From Oppiella nova (taxonomy: Eukaryota > Arthropoda > Arachnida > Sarcoptiformes > Oppiidae), in NCBI GenBank assembly GCA_905397405.1, contig CAJPVJ010000210.1, positions 1 through 32,027 of the forward strand: a stretch of DNA of 32,027 nt. The letters run 5' to 3'. Positions 10,230 through 20,137 of the stretch are shown here, piece by piece; position 1 is the stretch's first letter, and every line of letters starts with the position of its first letter. Under the pieces are notes generated by a model, which saw nothing but the letters and a program-made list of their open reading frames with translations, was not told the origin of the DNA and did no database searches. Made by a program: the position numbers and the translations under genes.

Positions 10230-11960
10230 ATGTCGAAAAGTACCAGTATGATTTGTCGTATTTGTAACGAAAAAGCTACTGGTAAGTCAGTCATTTAATT
10301 TGTTTAGTTTATATTTGTGGTTTGTACTGTGTCTATTATTGCATTAAAAATACAGTAAATTATAATTACGTTTTATTGGTAAATAGTGGGCACTTTTGAT
10401 ATTAATTTATTAAAATATTTTTTCAATATATAGGCTATCATTTCAATGTAATGACGTGTGAGTCGTGTAAAGCATTTTTCAGGAGAAATGCACTGAAAAA
10501 TAAGGTATGAATCAAATGTAAAATAATGAATACTATAAATAATCATATTGTTAAATATCCAGGATCATTTCAAGTGCAAGTCAAGCGGTAATTGTAAAAT
10601 AGATGTTAAAACCCGAAGTATTTGCAAAAGGTGTCGTTTGGATCAATGTTTTAAAGTGGGAATGAAAACTGTAAGTAGTTTAGTGTACCGGTATATTGTT
10701 AACAGTAAACCAAGTAAATTGTGACTAATTTTTTTGTACCATGCTTAGAATTTATTGTACTCTGATAAGCAAAAACAATTGAGAAAATCTATCATTGAAT
10801 CCAATAAAAGACAACTATCAGGAGATATAAATGAAGTCATTGGTGGAGATACTGATCAATTTAATAGCTTTCAAAATCATAATTCAAGTGATAATTGCAG
10901 CACAAACAGTATTATTGTTAATGATAATAGCGTGGAATTAAGAAATAATTATAACACCGAGGTAATGGATAATCCGGGTCTTTCAATCATACCAATTGTG
11001 AGGCCGATCACTGATTATAGCAATCAATTCAATGAATTAGAGGGCAATCGGTTGAGTGAACTGATGGACGCCCTGAAGATTATGCAAATCCCGACCACAA
11101 CATGCGATCATATTGTGGTCAATAGTCACCAGGATGCATTGAATTTAGTGATGGCACATAATGATCATAAAATAGAAAAGACTATTAAAATGGCTAAATG
11201 TATGAATGGGTTTAATAGTCTGAATGAAAGTGATCAAATGATCTTGATCACACACTCAGTAATGCAAATTGAAATCTTAAGAATGATTTTATGCTTTAAT
11301 TTTACTGATAACTCGTGGACTTATATTAATGTAAGCTAGTACAGTATATGAACGTTTAAAATTACTTTTAAACTTTTAATTTTCTCACAGAATAATACTC
11401 CATATGTAATTAAACTGGATCTGTTTAGAAAGTATCCCGATTCTCAAACTAGAAATTTGAAGTCATTTGGTAATCACATGAAATTCTTACAGAATATGGG
11501 ACTGGACTGGGAGTCCGATCCACTTATCATTGATTTGGTTAATTAAACTTTTATTAATTTGGTTTATTTACTAATTTATTTTTAACGCGTTTTCATAATT
11601 ACAGCTAACAGCTATTGTCTTATTTAACCCGGATAGACCAAATTTATCCAATAGACCAGTGATTAAGTGAGTAATTATTTTGAAAATTTATTGTTTGTAT
11701 TTAAATTTAAACAACTTAAATTTTATTTATTTCATAATAGGTATTACCAATACATTTATAAATATCTATTACAACGCTATCTACAAATGAAATGTAAATC
11801 AGAACTCCTATCGAAACCTAAACTTTTGAGATTAACAAACAATTTGGAGTATTTGAATGTAATTGGTCACAGAATATTAAAGTATGCTAAATGTTATGTA
11901 AACATAAATTCGTTGCCATTATTTAAGGAATTATGCGACTTGTATGAACAGCAAGGTTAA
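10230..11960 (+). CDS. HR96-like nuclear receptor, copy 4
   Basis: Predicted 413 residues. Exons 10230-10281, 10434-10504, 10563-10670, 10749-11330, 11391-11537, 11605-11666, 11741-11960. DBD: CRICNEKATGYHF (NE replaces GD), P-box ESCKA as in Drosophila HR96, second finger CKSSGNC and CKRCRLDQCFKVGMKT, so both the D-box and the recognition tail differ from the YLGGN / LDKCFAVG consensus. The C-terminal extension reads LRKSIIESNKRQ. LBD: DYSNQFNELEGNRLSEL, LNESDQMILITHSVMQIEIL (siblings have IKYSS-EI). Exon 5 ends NMGLDWESDPLIIDL. C-terminus PLFKELCDLYEQQG, an AF-2-type helix with a longer tail than the siblings. Intron 3 contains a TACCGGTA (10686-10693). Confidence 0.9.
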
Positions 11961-12570
11961 TTTCAGTTTAACTTGATTAACAAAATTCTGTGCAACAGAA
12001 TAATTTATATTTTGCGCTCATTTTTAAGGAAATGTGTTTTAACATTATTTCATAATATTAATTGTATAACTTATAATTATAGTTTATATTGTCATCCAAT
12101 AATATTCATGTTTGCTAATAATAAATATCACCGCAACAACTCTATTAATTTATAATAGCTTAAAATTTAAGTCTTAAATTACTAGGTATCCAAGGTTACA
12201 CTGTAGATATGGCGGATAGATTCAACAAATAACATTATATCATACTGTACTTATATAATACTCTGTATACCAAAATTTAATATTATCAGTGATTATAAAT
12301 CAGTAAATACAAAGTTATTAAATCAAAATGGATTGATTATTTATTTTAGTGTATACATGGGAAATTTAAAAATACATTTTACTAATATTTGTAAGAATAA
12401 TGTTAAATAAAGTATAATATGTATGAAATATTATTTGTTTAGTTATCGTATAGTAAGTAAGAATTGCCTTCACTTTCACGCAATTGCATCATTCAAGTGT
12501 CAACTTTTAAGTTAACAAAAACTTGAAACAATTCATTCAAGTTATTCATATTATCATATTATTTGGGACA
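11961..12570. other. Intergenic spacer copy 4 / copy 5
   Basis: 610 bp of AT-rich DNA. The short open frames in it look random. It contains the composite promoter-like element at 12190-12216, described separately. ATTCAAGTGT at about 12493 also occurs upstream of copy 7 (20101-20110). Confidence 0.5.
12190..12216 (+). promoter_or_regulatory. Shared upstream composite element, copy 5
   Basis: CCAAGGTTA (12190-12198), then ATATGGCGGA (12207-12216), start-to-start offset 17 bp, 381 bp before the ATG of copy 5. The first motif resembles the extended half-site of monomer-binding nuclear receptors (TCAAGGTCA). The second resembles a YY1/Pho-type ATGGCGG core. The same pair recurs at similar distance before copies 6, 7, 8, 10 and 11. 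Function is inferred from recurrence only. Confidence 0.5.
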
Positions 12571-14288
12571 ATGTCAAATAAAAACAAAGTATGCGTTATA
12601 TGCGGTGATAAATCCAAAGGTATGTCCAGTTAGTCCTAAATAAAATTACTTACCACAATTAGTTGATTCAACAAGCTTTTATTTTGTGATGAATAGGCTA
12701 TCATTTTAGTGTCATTTCTTGTGAGTCGTGTAAATCATTTTTCCGGAGGAATGCCGAGAAAGGAGAGGTATGTTTAGCACTAATTGTATATTTATTTAGC
12801 ACTTTGAGTAAATTTATTAAAATATTAATTTATATATTGAAATCTAGAATCACTACAAGTGTTATTTGGGTAATAATTGCAAACTAGATGTTAAGGGCAG
12901 AAATAGTTGCAAGAAATGTCGTTTAGATAAGTGTTTCGCAGTCGGTATGAAAACTGTGAGTAAAATATTTGCAGAAAATTACATTTAAATAAAATCCATT
13001 TGTTTTCGCATTAATTTCAGGACTCATTTCAAACCGATGAACAAAACCGATTGAGAAAATCTATTATTGATAAGAATAGGAAACGTAAACTTAGTAACAC
13101 ATCATCCATAACGACAAACAGTAGTGGGGACGGGGTTTACTCGGACACCAGTTCCCCTTTAAGATCCCCTCCACTATCCCCTCTACAACTCGATTGTGTG
13201 GACACAATCTCTATTGACGACAGTCTAACAGATATTTCCACAGATAATGACTTTGAAGATATCATTGTCTGTAATCCAGTTGTAAATAAGTCTGAGTTGC
13301 AGTCAATTGTGCCTATCATGAGACCCATCACCGACTATAGCAATCAATTCAATGAATTAGAGGGCAATCGGTTGAGTGAATTACTTGAGGCCACAAAACT
13401 CGTTAGTCTACCGACGCTCAGTGCCACCGCTAACGCTAACTACATATTTATCAACGACCCATTAGAAGCCATGAATGTGATGATAGCCAAAAATGACCCT
13501 CACATTAGATGTATAATCAATATGTGTAAAAGTCTGAACGGTTTTAACACACTCTGTGAGAGCGATCGCATGGTTTTGATTAAACACTCGTCGATGGAGA
13601 TCGAGGTCTTGAGAAATATCCAGTGCATAGACTTTGAGCACAAAACTATTAATATAGTTGTCGTGAGTTTGGACTTCAGATTATTTAATGCAATCATAAT
13701 TAATAAATAATACATACATTTAATTATAGAATGATACACTATATAAAATTAACATGAACATGTTTGGGACGTTACCAGAGCATATTCCAAACATGCCCGA
13801 CATACCCGACAAAAATGATTTAATAAAAGACTTTCTTGAGAATATGGGACTGGATTGGGAATCGGATACTCTGATACTTGATTTAGTAAATAATTATTGA
13901 ATTTAAAATATTTTATTTGTAAATCTAATACTGGTATATTTGATGAATAGCTATCAGCTATAGTGCTATTTAACCCGGATCGGCCTAAACTAAAATCCAA
14001 AGATGTGATTAAGTGAGTGGTTGAGTTAAAAATGAAACTAACTTTAAGTATATGAAAAGTTCATTTGTACATTGTTATTACAGACTTCAGCAAGATATAT
14101 ACGTCTATCTATTACAGCGCTATTTACAAATGAAGTGTAACTCAGAATTTCTATCAAAGGGAAAACTATTAAGGCTTTTAAATAACTTAAAATATCTCAA
14201 TGATATTAGCAATGCAATCAAATTTATATCAAAGTATAATAATTTGGATTCATCTCCATTATTTAAAGAAATTGTTGATCGACCCTGA
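12571..14288 (+). CDS. HR96-like nuclear receptor, copy 5
   Basis: Predicted 430 residues. Exons 12571-12619, 12697-12767, 12848-12955, 13021-13662, 13730-13885, 13951-14012, 14084-14288. DBD: CVICGDKSKGYHF, P-box ESCKS, CYLGNNC, CKKCRLDKCFAVGMKT. C-terminal extension LRKSIIDKNRKRKL is strongly basic, typical of HR96-type monomer or half-site binders. The hinge is Ser/Pro/Asp-rich with SPLRSPPLSPLQ. LBD: DYSNQFNELEGNRLSELLEA, LCESDRMVLIKHSSMEIEVL (DR for DQ). Exon 5 is unusual: Met/Pro-rich with NMPDIPDKND in place of the common HHKxFL segment, then NMGLDWESD. Exon 7 starts LQQDIYVYLLQRYLQMKC and ends PLFKEIVDRP. AATAAA at 14316-14321. Slightly more GC-rich than most siblings. Confidence 0.9.
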
Positions 14289-15116
14289 ATATTTGTGTTT
14301 GTAAATCAAATCTTAAATAAATACCGTAGTACTAATTGTATACAATCTATCTTATTAATGCAATATATTGTATCAACATGTAAATATTGATTAGAATTAA
14401 AAATATTTTAATTAATTGAATATTTTAAATGTTTAAATATAGCTGATAAATTAAGTTTTACAAAATTACATTTTAATTTTTAAAATAAAATGTCACTATT
14501 AATTCATAAAACATTTTAATTTTTTGTTATAATTATATAATAACTAAAATGACACAATTATTCAAGTTCAGTATTGATTTTATATTATAATTCAGTACAT
14601 AATGTACCCAATTCATGTTATTGTTGTTAAAATGGATCATTATTGATCATTTAATTAGTTTTAATAGATATTTCTTTGTAACAATTGATTTGCAGATCAA
14701 CTATAAAATACAATTAAAAAGTAAATGAATAAATTAATGATTTATATGATTATCTATTATTAGTATCCAGGGTTACTGTGAAGATATAGTGGGAAAATAT
14801 GGGGAAATATTTCTAAAATTTAGTGTAATTACATTATAAGTAATAGTACAGTTGTTCAGTAGCGACTATACAAACTATTTGCTTAGTAAACAAATTGAAT
14901 TAAGTTTTACTACAAAATTTACTATAATTTTTATTTTTATTTAAATAGCTTTACTAAACATATTGTATTGATTGACGTATATTGATTTTATTGTAAATAT
15001 TACCGGTATACTGTCAAGTAATAGCAAACATAACATTTGATTCTTTAATTAAATTAATTAAATATATATTGTAATATATTAACTAGTTGTGTATTTGTGG
15101 TGAGATAAACATTAAA
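14289..15116. other. Intergenic spacer copy 5 / copy 6
   Basis: 828 bp AT-rich DNA without supported ORFs. It holds the copy 5 polyadenylation signal, a composite upstream element (14767-14793) and a TACCGGTA palindrome at 15001-15008. Confidence 0.5.
14767..14793 (+). promoter_or_regulatory. Shared upstream composite element, copy 6
   Basis: CCAGGGTTA (14767-14775), then ATATAGTGGG from 14784, again with a 17 bp start-to-start offset, 350 bp before the ATG of copy 6. Slightly degenerate version of the element before copy 5. Confidence 0.45.
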
Positions 15117-16735
15117 ATGTCAAATAAAGGCAAAAATAAAGTTTGTGTCATATGCGGTGATAAATCAGGTGGTAAGTATTTATAAAATAAATTAAACTCT
15201 GGAAAATAACTAAATTATTTATTATTTGGTGATGAACAGGCTATCATTTTAATGCAATTACATGTGAATCGTGTAAATCATTTTTCAGACGGAATGCCAT
15301 GAAAAGCCAGGTATTTTGTCAAACGTGAATAACATATAATGTAAATTATGATTACAATTAGGATGAGTTTAAGTGTTATTTGGGCAGTAATTGCAAAATG
15401 AATATACGGGACAGAAATGGTTGCAAAAGATGTCGTTTGGAGAAGTGTTTTGCAGTCGGAATGAAAACCGTTAGTAAAACATATAAATAATGAATCCATA
15501 TATTGGATAAAATAATTACATGTTTTCACACAAACAATGATTTTTTATTAGAATTTATTTCAGTCGGAAGAACAAAAACAAATGCGAAAATCGATGATAG
15601 AGGACAATAGGAATAGGAAACATAGTGTGGCCACAAATAGTAGCCGGGACAGTAGCGATTCAGACACCAGTCCCTCCCCGCAGACCATGTGTAATGACGT
15701 GAGCTCTTCCAGTGGACCATCGGATGATGACTTCGCGGATATACTTATGATCGCAAAAAAGCATGAAATGTCGGTCACACCTATCGTGAGGCCAATCACC
15801 GATTATAGCAATCAGTTCAATGAGTTGGAGGGCAAGAGGTTTAGTGAACTACTGGAGGCGACTAAGTTTGCTGTCATTCCCAACGATTATACCAACACTA
15901 ACCAAATAATACTCAAGAATAGTTTAGACGCCTACAAAGTGCTCATCTCCAAAAATGACTTTCAAATCACAAATATTATCAAAATGTGCAAATGTTTGGA
16001 CACATTCAATATGTTGTGCGAAACTGATCGCATGATTTTGACTAAACACTCGGCGATGGAGATCGAGATGTTGAGGCGACTCATGTGTATTGACTTCGAG
16101 AACAAATACGTCAATATAATTATCGTGAGTTTGTATATTGGTTAATTATCGGGCACATTTATACTTGCAATTATTACTATTAAATTACAGAATGATACCA
16201 CGTACAAATTACATTTCGATTTGTATCAAAACTATCCATTTCGAGCCAAAGACTATATCGGGACCGATAATAATATATACATAGATTTTCTTGAAACTAT
16301 GGGACTAGACTGGGATTCAGATATTACAATCGTTGACCTGGTTAATAGACTTTATTTGTTTTATTAATTAGTCAATTATTAATAAAATTTTATTTTGTTT
16401 AGTTAACAGCTATTGTTCTGTTTAATCCCAATCGGCCAAACTTAGTACATAAGCATATGGTTAGGTGGGTGATTATCAAATTAATAACTTGTAACAAATG
16501 TTATTAAATGTCATTATTTCTAAATACTAGGCATCATCAAAATATCTACCTGTACCTATTGCAACGCTATATAAGAATGAAATATCGTTCAGAGTTGTTA
16601 ACAAAAGGCAAATTTCAGCGACTTATGGAAAACTTAAAGTATTTGAGCGTAATTAACAAGGTTATTGCAATGACTACCAAGAGAATGAAAATAGATTGCG
16701 CCCCACTTTTTCAGGAAATTTGCGACCGAGAATGA
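15117..16735 (+). CDS. HR96-like nuclear receptor, copy 6
   Basis: Predicted 407 residues. Exons 15117-15171, 15240-15310, 15362-15469, 15552-16124, 16191-16340, 16403-16464, 16531-16735. Exon 4 has two possible AG acceptors. The upstream one (TTATTAG) was chosen because NLFQSEEQKQMRKS matches all siblings. DBD: CVICGDKSGGYHF, P-box ESCKS, CYLGSNC, CKRCRLEKCFAVGMKT. Ser/Asp-rich hinge. LBD block DYSNQFNELEGKRFSELLEA; signature LCETDRMILTKHSAMEIEML (DR and T changes). Exon 5: FLETMGLDWDSDITIVDL. C-terminus PLFQEICDRE, AF-2 intact. Closest sibling is copy 5 (MSNK start, NDT exon 5 start, KHSxMEIE), fitting a neighbouring duplication. Confidence 0.9.
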
Positions 16736-17108
16736 TTATTTAATATTTATAATTTTAATTATATAAATTACTATCATTATAACTGCTAATATGTCATAAG
16801 CCGTAATAACAATATTTTATATAGTTTAATAGATTTTAAACGTATTCGCTTAAAATGAAACATTTCATATAACGAAAAGTACAATAAAAAAAATTGACAA
16901 GGAACAGAGTAAACTTATCCAGTAATGTAATGCATTAATTAATAATAATAAGTAATGTGAAACAATGACAAAAACAAAAGGTGTTTAATTAATGATGATA
17001 ACCCTATCAGTAATATTGAGCAGTATACTGTACATTATTCAGTGTAACTATCAAAGTTATTTTCATACAATGATTTGTCAGTTTAATAAAGAATTTTGTT
17101 TGATAAAA

Positions 17109-17231
17109 ATGTTAATAATTATATTATTATTATTATTAACTATTAAATTACAAAGAGTGCTTGCACTTTCAAAAACAGATTGTACCAAATGTGCCTGCTT
17201 AATCTTATTCCCATGCGTACGCTTTTTATGA
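17109..17231 (+). CDS. Doubtful small secreted Cys-rich peptide, 40 residues
   Basis: From ATG 17109 a strongly hydrophobic leader (MLIIILLLLLTIKLQRVLA) precedes a tail with four Cys, SKTDCTKCACLILFPCVRFL. An in-frame ATG further upstream (16992) is open too. The last codons recur at 25684-25704 as PCVRIL-stop with mostly synonymous changes. The sequence is low in complexity and AT-rich, the peptide ends abruptly, and no family is recognised. It could be a real short gene, the first exon of one, or chance. Confidence 0.25.
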   Translation: MLIIILLLLLTIKLQRVLALSKTDCTKCACLILFPCVRFL

Positions 17232-17270
17232 ATGCCTCTAACGAATATTAATTAGTAATCACTAAAGTGT

Positions 17271-17316
17271 CCAAGGTTATTATGAGTTATACGATGGAAA
17301 ATACAATGCAATTCAG
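17271..17316 (+). promoter_or_regulatory. Shared upstream composite element before the pseudogene
   Basis: CCAAGGTTA (17271-17279), ATACGATGGA (17289-17298, offset 18), then CAATGCAATTCA. The last block is shared with copy 10 (28609-28620). It lies about 200 bp before the exon 1 relic of the collapsed receptor, so the promoter-like element outlived the gene. Confidence 0.45.
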
Positions 17317-17467
17317 TTAAGTTTTGATTACATTAAACACATGTATTTATTCGGTGATAACTTGATACTAAAAGTATGCGATATTATGTGATTTAAAACA
17401 TAAATCTCATTAAACAGTTGCAAATAAATTATAAAAACTTTATGAGAATAATGACAAGAAATAAAAT

Positions 17468-17817
17468 GTAAGAAAAAGTATGCTTGGTTAGTTGTGATAA
17501 GGTTACAGGTTTGTGCATAGATTACATTTTATTCTTTAATAATTTTGTTTGAATTTTATTATATTTTCCTAAACTTATTGAACTTTTTTGAACTTATTTT
17601 ATTATTACTATTAATATACGGTGTTTATTAAACAAGGTATCATTTCCAACCAACATTATTTAAAAATAAAATATCATTCTGAAATGGTAACAAACGGAAA
17701 ATGCATAAGGTTTATGAGAAATATACAGAATTAAACAAACTTAACCAGATTATAAAAGTTACTTCACACAAAATTAATTTAAATAAAGCTCCACTGTATA
17801 AGGAAATTTGTAATTAA
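17468..17817 (+). pseudogene. Collapsed NR pseudogene: exon 1 + start of exon 2 fused to exon 7
   Basis: The exon 1 relic (about 17473-17508) reads KVCLVSCDKVTG before a GTTTGT donor. The start codon is followed at once by TAA, and the first finger has an extra residue between Cys pairs. After an intron, AACAAG is followed by GTATCATTTCC, the start of exon 2 (GYHFQ). Within about 15 bp this runs into exon 7-like sequence (YLKIKYHSEMVTNGKCIRF). One frameshift later it continues ELNKLNQIIKVTSHK and ends LNKAPLYKEICN-stop (17815-17817), an AF-2-like end. Exons 3-6 and most of exon 2 are deleted. Closest to copy 6 by its exon 7. A transposon inserted 5 bp after the stop. Confidence 0.8.
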
Positions 17818-17822
17818 TATTA

Positions 17823-17881
17823 CCACTAAACGGTTTCAAAGAGAAAGGGGTTAACACTTTTACCCCCACACGTCACACACA
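17823..17881 (+). repeat. Left terminal inverted repeat of the transposon
   Basis: Outer 11 bp are exactly inverted at the right end. The inner ACACGTCACACACA block (17868-17881) is exact as well; the middle is imperfect. Confidence 0.85.
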
Positions 17882-17947
17882 ACACGTCATATATCATACT
17901 GACAACAAAATACATACAGTATATCACTATTTATATGTTACAAAACC

Positions 17948-17953
17948 TTTATT
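17948..17953 (-). terminator. Minus-strand AATAAA behind the transposase
   Basis: AATAAA on the minus strand about 24 bp after the transposase stop codon; probable polyadenylation signal. Confidence 0.5.
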
Positions 17954-17976
17954 TATTGATTGCAACTAAAATACAT

Positions 17977-19263
17977 TTAAAATACAGTAATAACAGTCTC
18001 ACCATTAATGTCTTCACTTGAAATTTTAAATTGATTAATATATTTAGCCTCATATTCCCTAACAACGAACCTAACGGTATCCCCCCATAAACTTTTACTT
18101 ATTTTTGTGAAGCTTTCTGACAATAAATTTCTAAATTCTGTTTTATTCAAATCATAATTATTGTGACCCACAATCCCTTTCCATGTATTCCATATTAATT
18201 CGATGGGGTTGAGGTCACAGCAGTATGGGGGCAGTCTTAGGGGGTGACACCCAAACTTCTTTACAATGTCATCACAATAATATTGAGGATCTTTTGGATG
18301 TGCTTTAACTGTTGCTAATAACTGGGCTTTACTGTAGTCATCATTAAAGTGAATATTATTATTAATTAAATAAGTTTTAATTTCACTTTTGTTTGAACTC
18401 ATTGTCGGGGTTTTATTGTACTGCCTGGAGTGCACCGGACTATTGTCATAAATTACGATAGTATTTGGGGGGAGGGATGGCATCATCGCTTCCATGTATT
18501 CTTCGAATATTTTTGCGTTAATTTCTTGGTTATAAAGAATTAGTTCTCCATTTGGCACAAACCCCTCCTCACCCCCACAGTGGACCACAGTATAGCGCAA
18601 CCCCTTTCCCACTGTTTTATTAATGTCTGGTATTTTATTGCTGTCAATAGGGGTCAGAGTTTTCTTAAGCATATAGTTGTTATGAATGAAACTCTCGTCC
18701 AACCAAACAGTGGGGGGAGTCTGTCCATCAATACTGTTTGTCTTCTCAAGGATTAGTTTATTAATCAAATATTGTTTAATTAAATCTTGAATTCGCTTTG
18801 TGTTAATAATTTGTTCTCTAATTAAATGTTTAGTGTAGCGGTACTTATAACCCATTTCTTTCAATAATTTATAAAATGTGTCGATTTTGCACTCTTTAAA
18901 GCTAATATCACATTCGGGGTCTGACTTCATATAATGATAGACGTCTTTGATGGTCACACATTTGTGCATTTTATTCAAATACACTATTAAATTGTCAATA
19001 ATTAAGTAATCAGATTCACAATAAGTATAAATTAGTCTTTTGTCTCTCATCTTCTTCGGCGGTGTGGGTCCGGTGGCCATAATTCGGCGGAAACTACTTT
19101 CAGAGATATCATATGTCTCGCAGACCTCATCAATAATGTCTTGTTTTGTAGAGTTTGGCTGTAATTGTGTTAATGTTTGGTATTTCTTGATCACAGACTC
19201 TTTGGTTCTCACACTTATATAGTTATTATTTATAAAACTAATTTGTTTATTTGTTTGACTCAT
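17977..19263 (-). CDS. Transposase, Tc1/mariner (DDE) superfamily, long-spaced catalytic triad
   Basis: 428 residues, single exon, uninterrupted. The N-terminal third has helix-turn-helix-like sequence (DISESSFRRIMATGPTPPKK). Catalytic core: first Asp in VWLDESF, second in IVIYDNSPVHS, and the Glu in PPYCCDLNPIELIW, the hallmark of Tc1/IS630 enzymes. By my hand count 81 residues separate the second Asp from the Glu. Classical Tc1 has 34, so this is not a classical Tc1 or mariner. It fits a long-spacer lineage such as the one called Sailor (DD82E), though I could not compare it. It cuts and pastes the flanking inverted repeats at TA sites in the nucleus. Confidence 0.92.
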   Translation of the reverse strand: MSQTNKQISFINNNYISVRTKESVIKKYQTLTQLQPNSTKQDIIDEVCETYDISESSFRRIMATGPTPPKKMRDKRLIYTYCESDYLIIDNLIVYLNKMHKCVTIKDVYHYMKSDPECDISFKECKIDTFYKLLKEMGYKYRYTKHLIREQIINTKRIQDLIKQYLINKLILEKTNSIDGQTPPTVWLDESFIHNNYMLKKTLTPIDSNKIPDINKTVGKGLRYTVVHCGGEEGFVPNGELILYNQEINAKIFEEYMEAMMPSLPPNTIVIYDNSPVHSRQYNKTPTMSSNKSEIKTYLINNNIHFNDDYSKAQLLATVKAHPKDPQYYCDDIVKKFGCHPLRLPPYCCDLNPIELIWNTWKGIVGHNNYDLNKTEFRNLLSESFTKISKSLWGDTVRFVVREYEAKYINQFKISSEDINGETVITVF

Positions 19264-19496
19264 TTTTATAATTATTTAATGACTATTATAATCACAATTA
19301 AGTTAATGACTTTTACTTAATTTTATCACATTTTTACTGTACAAATATACAAAAATCATTTATTTATCGACATTTTGGTACTTTTTACATATCATTTGTA
19401 TTGCAATCATATTATAAAAGACCTTATAAAAGGTCTATAACTGTGATAACAGATAACACATTTCTAAACACGTTTATGATGTGTCGGCAGCCATGC

Positions 19497-19567
19497 TGTG
19501 TGTGACGTGTGTTTGTTTGGGGGAATGCATGCGTTTGTATCCCTTTCAGGTTATAGCCGTTTAGTGG
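19497..19567 (-). repeat. Right terminal inverted repeat of the transposon
   Basis: Counterpart of 17823-17881. The reverse complement starts CCACTAAACGG and contains ACACGTCACACACA. This arm is about 12 bp longer than the left one. Confidence 0.85.
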
Positions 19568-20137
19568 TATGTATCATTTGAAATGTTTGTAAATAATATA
19601 TTTCCTTATTACATAAACTACTACAGTGCATTGAATTATTAACTTTATACATTAGTATTTAATAAATATTTAAATATTTTGTTTGCATAATAAATACCGG
19701 TAAATATGCCATGATAAGTCTGTAGATTGCAAACTTTGTATACAATTTATCTGATTGATAAGGGGTGATTATCATCCAGGGTCATACTTTAAATATGGTG
19801 GCAGTTAGTACAATGTTTTGATTAGTTATTTAACAAACCAGTTTTATTGAATTTTGTCAACATTGTTATCAGTTGTGTATTTATTATTTGAGTGTATAAA
19901 TAAGTGAACTGCTTGTTTAAGCTTGTTTCAATTTACTTAAAATTTAAATATACAAAAATAAATGACAGTATTCATAATAAATGTAAGAACTCGTGTGTAT
20001 ATAAATATCTATTTTTAATTTGCATTGCAGTAGTTATTAATAGATTGCATTAGCGATACTTAAAATAACTTTTATGCGTATACGTTATGTGTATTGGTGT
20101 ATTCAAGTGTTTAATAAATATTGTGAATTGATTTAAA
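19568..20137. other. Spacer between transposon and copy 7
   Basis: AT-rich; no gene. Holds TACCGGTA at 19695-19702 and the composite upstream element at 19776-19802. Confidence 0.5.
19776..19802 (+). promoter_or_regulatory. Shared upstream composite element, copy 7
   Basis: CCAGGGTCA (19776-19784) with an AGGTCA-like half-site (GGGTCA), then ATATGGTGGC (19793-19802), offset 17 bp, 362 bp before the ATG of copy 7. Confidence 0.5.

Larger units (their letters stand above)
16736..17467. other. Spacer copy 6 / collapsed pseudogene
   Basis: AT-rich. Contains the doubtful small secreted ORF at 17109-17231 and a composite element at 17271-17316. The stretch from about 17210 to 17316 is recognisably related to about 25680-25800, upstream of copy 9. 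Confidence 0.5.
17823..19567 (-). mobile_element. Complete Tc1/mariner-superfamily (IS630-type) DNA transposon, 1745 bp
   Basis: Bounded by TA on both sides (17821-17822 and 19568-19569), the target duplication of this superfamily. The ends are inverted repeats: CCACTAAACGG at the left is matched by CCGTTTAGTGG at the right, with further inverted identity at AAAGGG, CCCCC and a 14-bp block ACACGTCACACACA (17868-17881 against 19497-19510). One uninterrupted transposase gene fills the interior on the minus strand. It sits directly behind a dead receptor copy. Intact ORF and matching ends suggest a young, possibly still mobile copy. Confidence 0.9.

Noticed and set aside
11973-12155. 60-codon open frame after copy 4
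   Set aside because: AT-rich, no family resemblance, begins right behind the receptor stop; a random open frame.
13749-14000. Minus-strand Cys-containing frame over exons 5-6 of copy 5
   Set aside because: It crosses exon and intron of the receptor in antisense; the Cys residues are not in a recognisable pattern.
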